44,207 bases of DNA, taken from the NCBI GenBank assembly GCA_020438135.1, contig JAGQVF010000114.1, positions 1-44,207 of the forward strand, written 5' to 3'. Shown one piece after another: positions 41,687 through 44,207 of the stretch (within the stretch, counting starts at the first letter, position 1; the number at the start of each line of letters is the position of its first letter). A program made the position numbers and the translations under genes. This DNA comes from Bacteroidales bacterium (lineage in GTDB: Bacteria; Bacteroidota; Bacteroidia; Bacteroidales; JAADJA01). The notes below the pieces were generated by a model. That model did not search any database and was not told the origin of the DNA. It was given only the letters and a program-made list of their open reading frames with translations.

Positions 41687-43783
41687 ATGTCGAATAATTT
41701 ATATATAGCAGCGGCAGAGGCAGATTCGGGTAAATCGTTGATCGTACTGGGCATCATGACCTTGTTATCGCGCCATGTGAAAAGGGTTGGGATTTTCAGA
41801 CCCATCATCAGCGCCGACGAAAACAGGAAAGAAGATCATGATATCAATTTGGTTTCGAAACGTTTGAAGTTACCTTTCAAACACGACGAAATGTATGGCC
41901 TCACCAATTCAGAGGCCCTCGACATGTTGCAGGAAAACAACATGGATGAGTTGCTCACAGCAATGTTGAACAAATATAAAAAGCTTGAAGAGAAGTGTGA
42001 TTTCATTGTTTGTGAAGGAACTGATTTTACGGGAAGTTTAAGACCCTTCGAATTTGATTTCAATACCCGGCTGGCCAATACTCTCGGAGCACCTGTTCTG
42101 GCCGTTGTGAACGGATCGGGTAAAAGTGTTACAGATATTACGGATGTTGCGCAGATGATCAAATCGGTGCTGGCCCGTGAAAAATGTAATTACATCGGCA
42201 TGTTCGTCAACCGGGCCAACATGCGCGACATCGATGAGATCTGGGCCATGCTCAACAGGTTGCAAACCAACGACGAGATCGATTTTATCATTCCTGAACT
42301 GGAAGCGCTGCAGAAACTTACCATCAGGCAGATCATCCGCGGACTGGATGCCGAGTGGATCTATGGCGATGAAAGTGTTTTTGATTACGATGTGAACGAT
42401 TACAAAGTGGGCGCGATGTCGGTCGAGAACATTTTAAAATATACCAACAACGGCACAGTGGTAATCACTCCCGGCGACCGCATGGATGTGTTGATCAGCC
42501 TGTTTATGACATTGATCTCCGACAATTTCCCCAAAATCGCCGGGATCATTCTCACCGGCGGTTATAAACCCGGACCTGAGATGATGCGACTGATCAACGG
42601 CATCAGAAAATTGCCGGTTGCCATCGTAAAAGTCGATACCGACACCTACTCAACTGCAATGAATGTGAGCCGCGTGAAACCGCTGCTTGCCCCTGACAAC
42701 GAACGCCGGATGGCCATCGCACTGGGCCATTTTGAAGCCAATGTGGAAGGCAAAAAGCTGATCGACAAGATTGCCGTGACGCCTACGGGTGTGGTAACAC
42801 CGATCATGTTCGAATACCAGTTGTTCGAACGGGCGCGATCAAAACGCAAACACATTGTTCTTCCTGAAGGTTTAGACGACCGTATCCTGAGGGCTTCTGA
42901 AATTTTACTTCGAAGGGATGCCGTCGATCTTACCCTGCTCGGCAACGAAGACATGATCCTTAAAAAAGCCGATTCGCTGCACCTCAAACTGGCCGGGATC
43001 AACATCATCGATCCTTACGATAACGACCTGATCAACGATTATGCAGCCACCTATTTCCGCCTGCGTAAACACAAAGGCATAACACGTGAAAGCGCCCACG
43101 AGATCATGTATGACGTGAGTTATCTCGGCACCATGATGGTTTATAAAGGCCACGCCGACGGGATGGTTTCAGGAGCGGCACACACCACACAACATACCAT
43201 TCGCCCGGCATTTGAATTTATCAAAACAAAACCGGGTTTTACCATCATCAGCAGTTCTTTTTTGATGTGTTTCGAAGACAGGGTTTTGGTGTATGGCGAT
43301 TGTGCTTTCAATCCAAATCCCAACTCCGAAGAGCTTGCCGACATTGCCATCAGCTCGGCCGATACCGCGAGAATGTTCGGAATTGATCCCAGGGTAGCCA
43401 TGCTCTCCTACTCCACCGGAACATCTGGAAAAGGTGCCGAGGTTGAAAAAGTACGGAAGGCTACAGAGATTGCCCGCGAACGCAGACCTGACCTCAAACT
43501 TGAAGGCCCGATACAATACGACGCCGCCATTGATGCTTCCGTGGCAAAAACCAAAATGCCCGACAGCGAAGTGGCAGGTAAAGCCACCGTCTTCATCTTC
43601 CCCGATCTCAACACCGGGAACAACACCTACAAAGCAGTGCAACGGTCAGCCGGAGCGATTGCGGTAGGTCCTGTTTCGCAGGGATTGAACAAACCCGTGA
43701 ACGATCTCAGCCGTGGATGCCTTGTTAAAGATATCGTGAATACCGTGCTGATCACCGCCATTCAGGCGCAGGAAAACCAATAG
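41687..43783 (+). CDS. pta: phosphate acetyltransferase, long form with BioD-like and DRTGG domains
   Basis: Interconverts acetyl-CoA and acetyl phosphate. 698 residues, the long three-part form: BioD-like P-loop domain (about 1-215, with AAAEADSGKSLIVLG), DRTGG domain (about 220-330), and the catalytic PTA_PTB domain (about 365-695: IVLPEGLDDRILRA, MVSGAAHTTQHTIRPAF, ISSSFLMCF, YGDCAFNPNP, VAMLSYSTGTSGKG, EGPIQYDAA, VFIFPDLNTGNNTYKAVQR). Codon choice is more GC-rich and C-ending than its neighbours, as expected for a highly expressed gene. ackA is not present downstream; folA converges with it across a heptamer repeat. Confidence 0.96.
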   Translation: MSNNLYIAAAEADSGKSLIVLGIMTLLSRHVKRVGIFRPIISADENRKEDHDINLVSKRLKLPFKHDEMYGLTNSEALDMLQENNMDELLTAMLNKYKKLEEKCDFIVCEGTDFTGSLRPFEFDFNTRLANTLGAPVLAVVNGSGKSVTDITDVAQMIKSVLAREKCNYIGMFVNRANMRDIDEIWAMLNRLQTNDEIDFIIPELEALQKLTIRQIIRGLDAEWIYGDESVFDYDVNDYKVGAMSVENILKYTNNGTVVITPGDRMDVLISLFMTLISDNFPKIAGIILTGGYKPGPEMMRLINGIRKLPVAIVKVDTDTYSTAMNVSRVKPLLAPDNERRMAIALGHFEANVEGKKLIDKIAVTPTGVVTPIMFEYQLFERARSKRKHIVLPEGLDDRILRASEILLRRDAVDLTLLGNEDMILKKADSLHLKLAGINIIDPYDNDLINDYAATYFRLRKHKGITRESAHEIMYDVSYLGTMMVYKGHADGMVSGAAHTTQHTIRPAFEFIKTKPGFTIISSSFLMCFEDRVLVYGDCAFNPNPNSEELADIAISSADTARMFGIDPRVAMLSYSTGTSGKGAEVEKVRKATEIARERRPDLKLEGPIQYDAAIDASVAKTKMPDSEVAGKATVFIFPDLNTGNNTYKAVQRSAGAIAVGPVSQGLNKPVNDLSRGCLVKDIVNTVLITAIQAQENQ

Positions 43784-43838
43784 ATTTTGGATTTACGATT
43801 TTTGATTGTTGATTGTTGATTTACGATTTGGGATTTTT
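43783..43838. repeat. eight in-register GATTNNN heptamers between pta and folA
   Basis: Starting with the G of the pta TAG stop, GATT recurs every seven bases: units GATTTTG, GATTTAC, GATTTTT, GATTGTT, GATTGTT, GATTTAC, GATTTGG, GATTTTT. The array covers the whole 37-base gap, supplies the folA stop codon (TAA, from TTA at 43821-43823) and the last five folA codons. Confidence 0.85.
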
Positions 43839-44207
43839 TCGTTCGTAAATGACGTATGTGTAGGGATATGGATTTTTTTCGTCGGGTGTTGGATGATCTT
43901 CCTCAGACATCACATTCCACTCTTCCTTATTCAATTCAGGGAAAAACGTGTCGGCTTCGAACGGGTGATGTACCCATGTGATGTAGAGTTTATCGGCAAA
44001 GGGTAAAAACTGCTTATAAACAGATGCCCCACCGATTATAAAATTCTCACCCGCCGGATCCATTTTTTTAATCGCATCTTCGATGGAATAGGCCATGATG
44101 CAGTCGTCGATCTGCTCACCGGCAACATCCGTTAAAATGATATGCGTACGATTGGGAAGCGGCCGTCCTGGAAGTGAAAAATAGGTATTCTTACCCATAA
44201 TGATGTA
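43821..44207 (-). CDS. folA: dihydrofolate reductase (5' end outside window)
   Basis: Reduces dihydrofolate to tetrahydrofolate with NADPH. The reading frame enters from the right edge with no start codon that fits the family: the first visible residues are YIIMGKNTYFSLPGRPLPNR, which align with the VIMGRKTFESIGKPLPGR region, so about 40 N-terminal residues lie outside. Further motifs: HIILTDVAG, FIIGGASVYKQFLPFADKLYI and the C-terminal DTFFPEL, YTYVIYERK. The terminal KNPKS and the stop are encoded by the heptamer array. It converges with pta. With pabA, pabB, pabC and ftcD it makes a notable folate presence in this window, though the genes are not one operon. Confidence 0.93.
   Translation of the reverse strand, partial: YIIMGKNTYFSLPGRPLPNRTHIILTDVAGEQIDDCIMAYSIEDAIKKMDPAGENFIIGGASVYKQFLPFADKLYITWVHHPFEADTFFPELNKEEWNVMSEEDHPTPDEKNPYPYTYVIYERKNPKS

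Noticed and set aside
41687..43783. Horizontal transfer of pta because of its higher GC and C-ending codons
   Set aside because: A highly expressed central-metabolism gene commonly shows such codon bias, and nothing around it suggests transfer.
43783..43838. Possible CRISPR-like or phage attachment repeat
   Set aside because: The units are seven bases with no spacers of constant length, and no cas or integrase gene is near; it is a simple heptamer array.

Overview
The window is a chromosomal segment of a member of the Bacteroidota, probably a free-living relative of the Bacteroidales/Marinilabiliales; the order is a guess from gene style. Evidence for the phylum: two secreted proteins end in type IX secretion (T9SS) sorting domains; many genes have a TAnnTTTG -7 box instead of a TATAAT -10 box and lack an obvious Shine-Dalgarno; there is an OmpA protein with TPR, PD40 and OmpA domains, a DUF5723 outer-membrane protein, a two-propeller Reg_prop/Y_Y_Y histidine kinase, Bacteroidota-type MutL and PurM, and a fused formiminotransferase-cyclodeaminase. 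Composition is moderately AT-rich and even. I saw no rRNA, tRNA, CRISPR, insertion sequence, phage gene or integrase. Genes are densely packed and no stretch over 300 bases lacks a gene.

Layout. 1-3015 (minus): a sirtuin followed by a large FG-GAP/VCBS T9SS cargo protein cut by the left edge. 3154-6439 (plus): metal-efflux permease with a fused HMA domain, truA, an AHSA1-like protein and a small T9SS cargo protein. 6463-13209 (minus): lipoprotein plus DUF5723 pair, a Dabb protein, ftcD with a clear terminator, and a GNAT/YoaP acetyltransferase translationally coupled to a SMUG2-like DNA glycosylase. 13445-23153 (plus): OmpA/PorE-like protein, purM, a tail-anchored small protein, mutL, two rhomboid proteases, an endonuclease/exonuclease/phosphatase-fold membrane protein and a coiled-coil membrane protein. 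23154-25774 (minus): aminopeptidase P and a GH53 endo-galactanase lipoprotein. 25896-26882 (plus): a Memo-family protein and a 38-residue membrane peptide. 26900-28759 (minus): topoisomerase IV subunit B. 28924-33830 (plus): sensor kinase, NarL-type regulator, small membrane protein and a DUF6252-like lipoprotein with a terminator. 33897-36632 (minus): small basic protein, SDR oxidoreductase, pabC and pabB. 36688-43783 (plus): pabA, a 1374-residue multi-Cache membrane protein, and pta. 43821-44207 (minus): folA, cut by the right edge.

Most genes are housekeeping: folate and one-carbon metabolism (pabA, pabB, pabC, folA, ftcD), purine synthesis, mismatch repair, topoisomerase, tRNA modification and acetyl-phosphate metabolism. 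The least explained items are the giant multi-Cache protein, whose cytoplasmic part looks like an NTPase without a Walker A motif plus a winged helix; the OmpA protein, whose C-terminus resembles a retropepsin-like domain with the catalytic DTG lost; a MutL whose DQHA nuclease motif is replaced while its two glutamates remain; an in-register GATTNNN heptamer array joining the ends of pta and folA; and three genes with a TAnnTTTG box exactly 5 nt before the ATG, which predicts leaderless mRNAs. No defence or mobile system was found.
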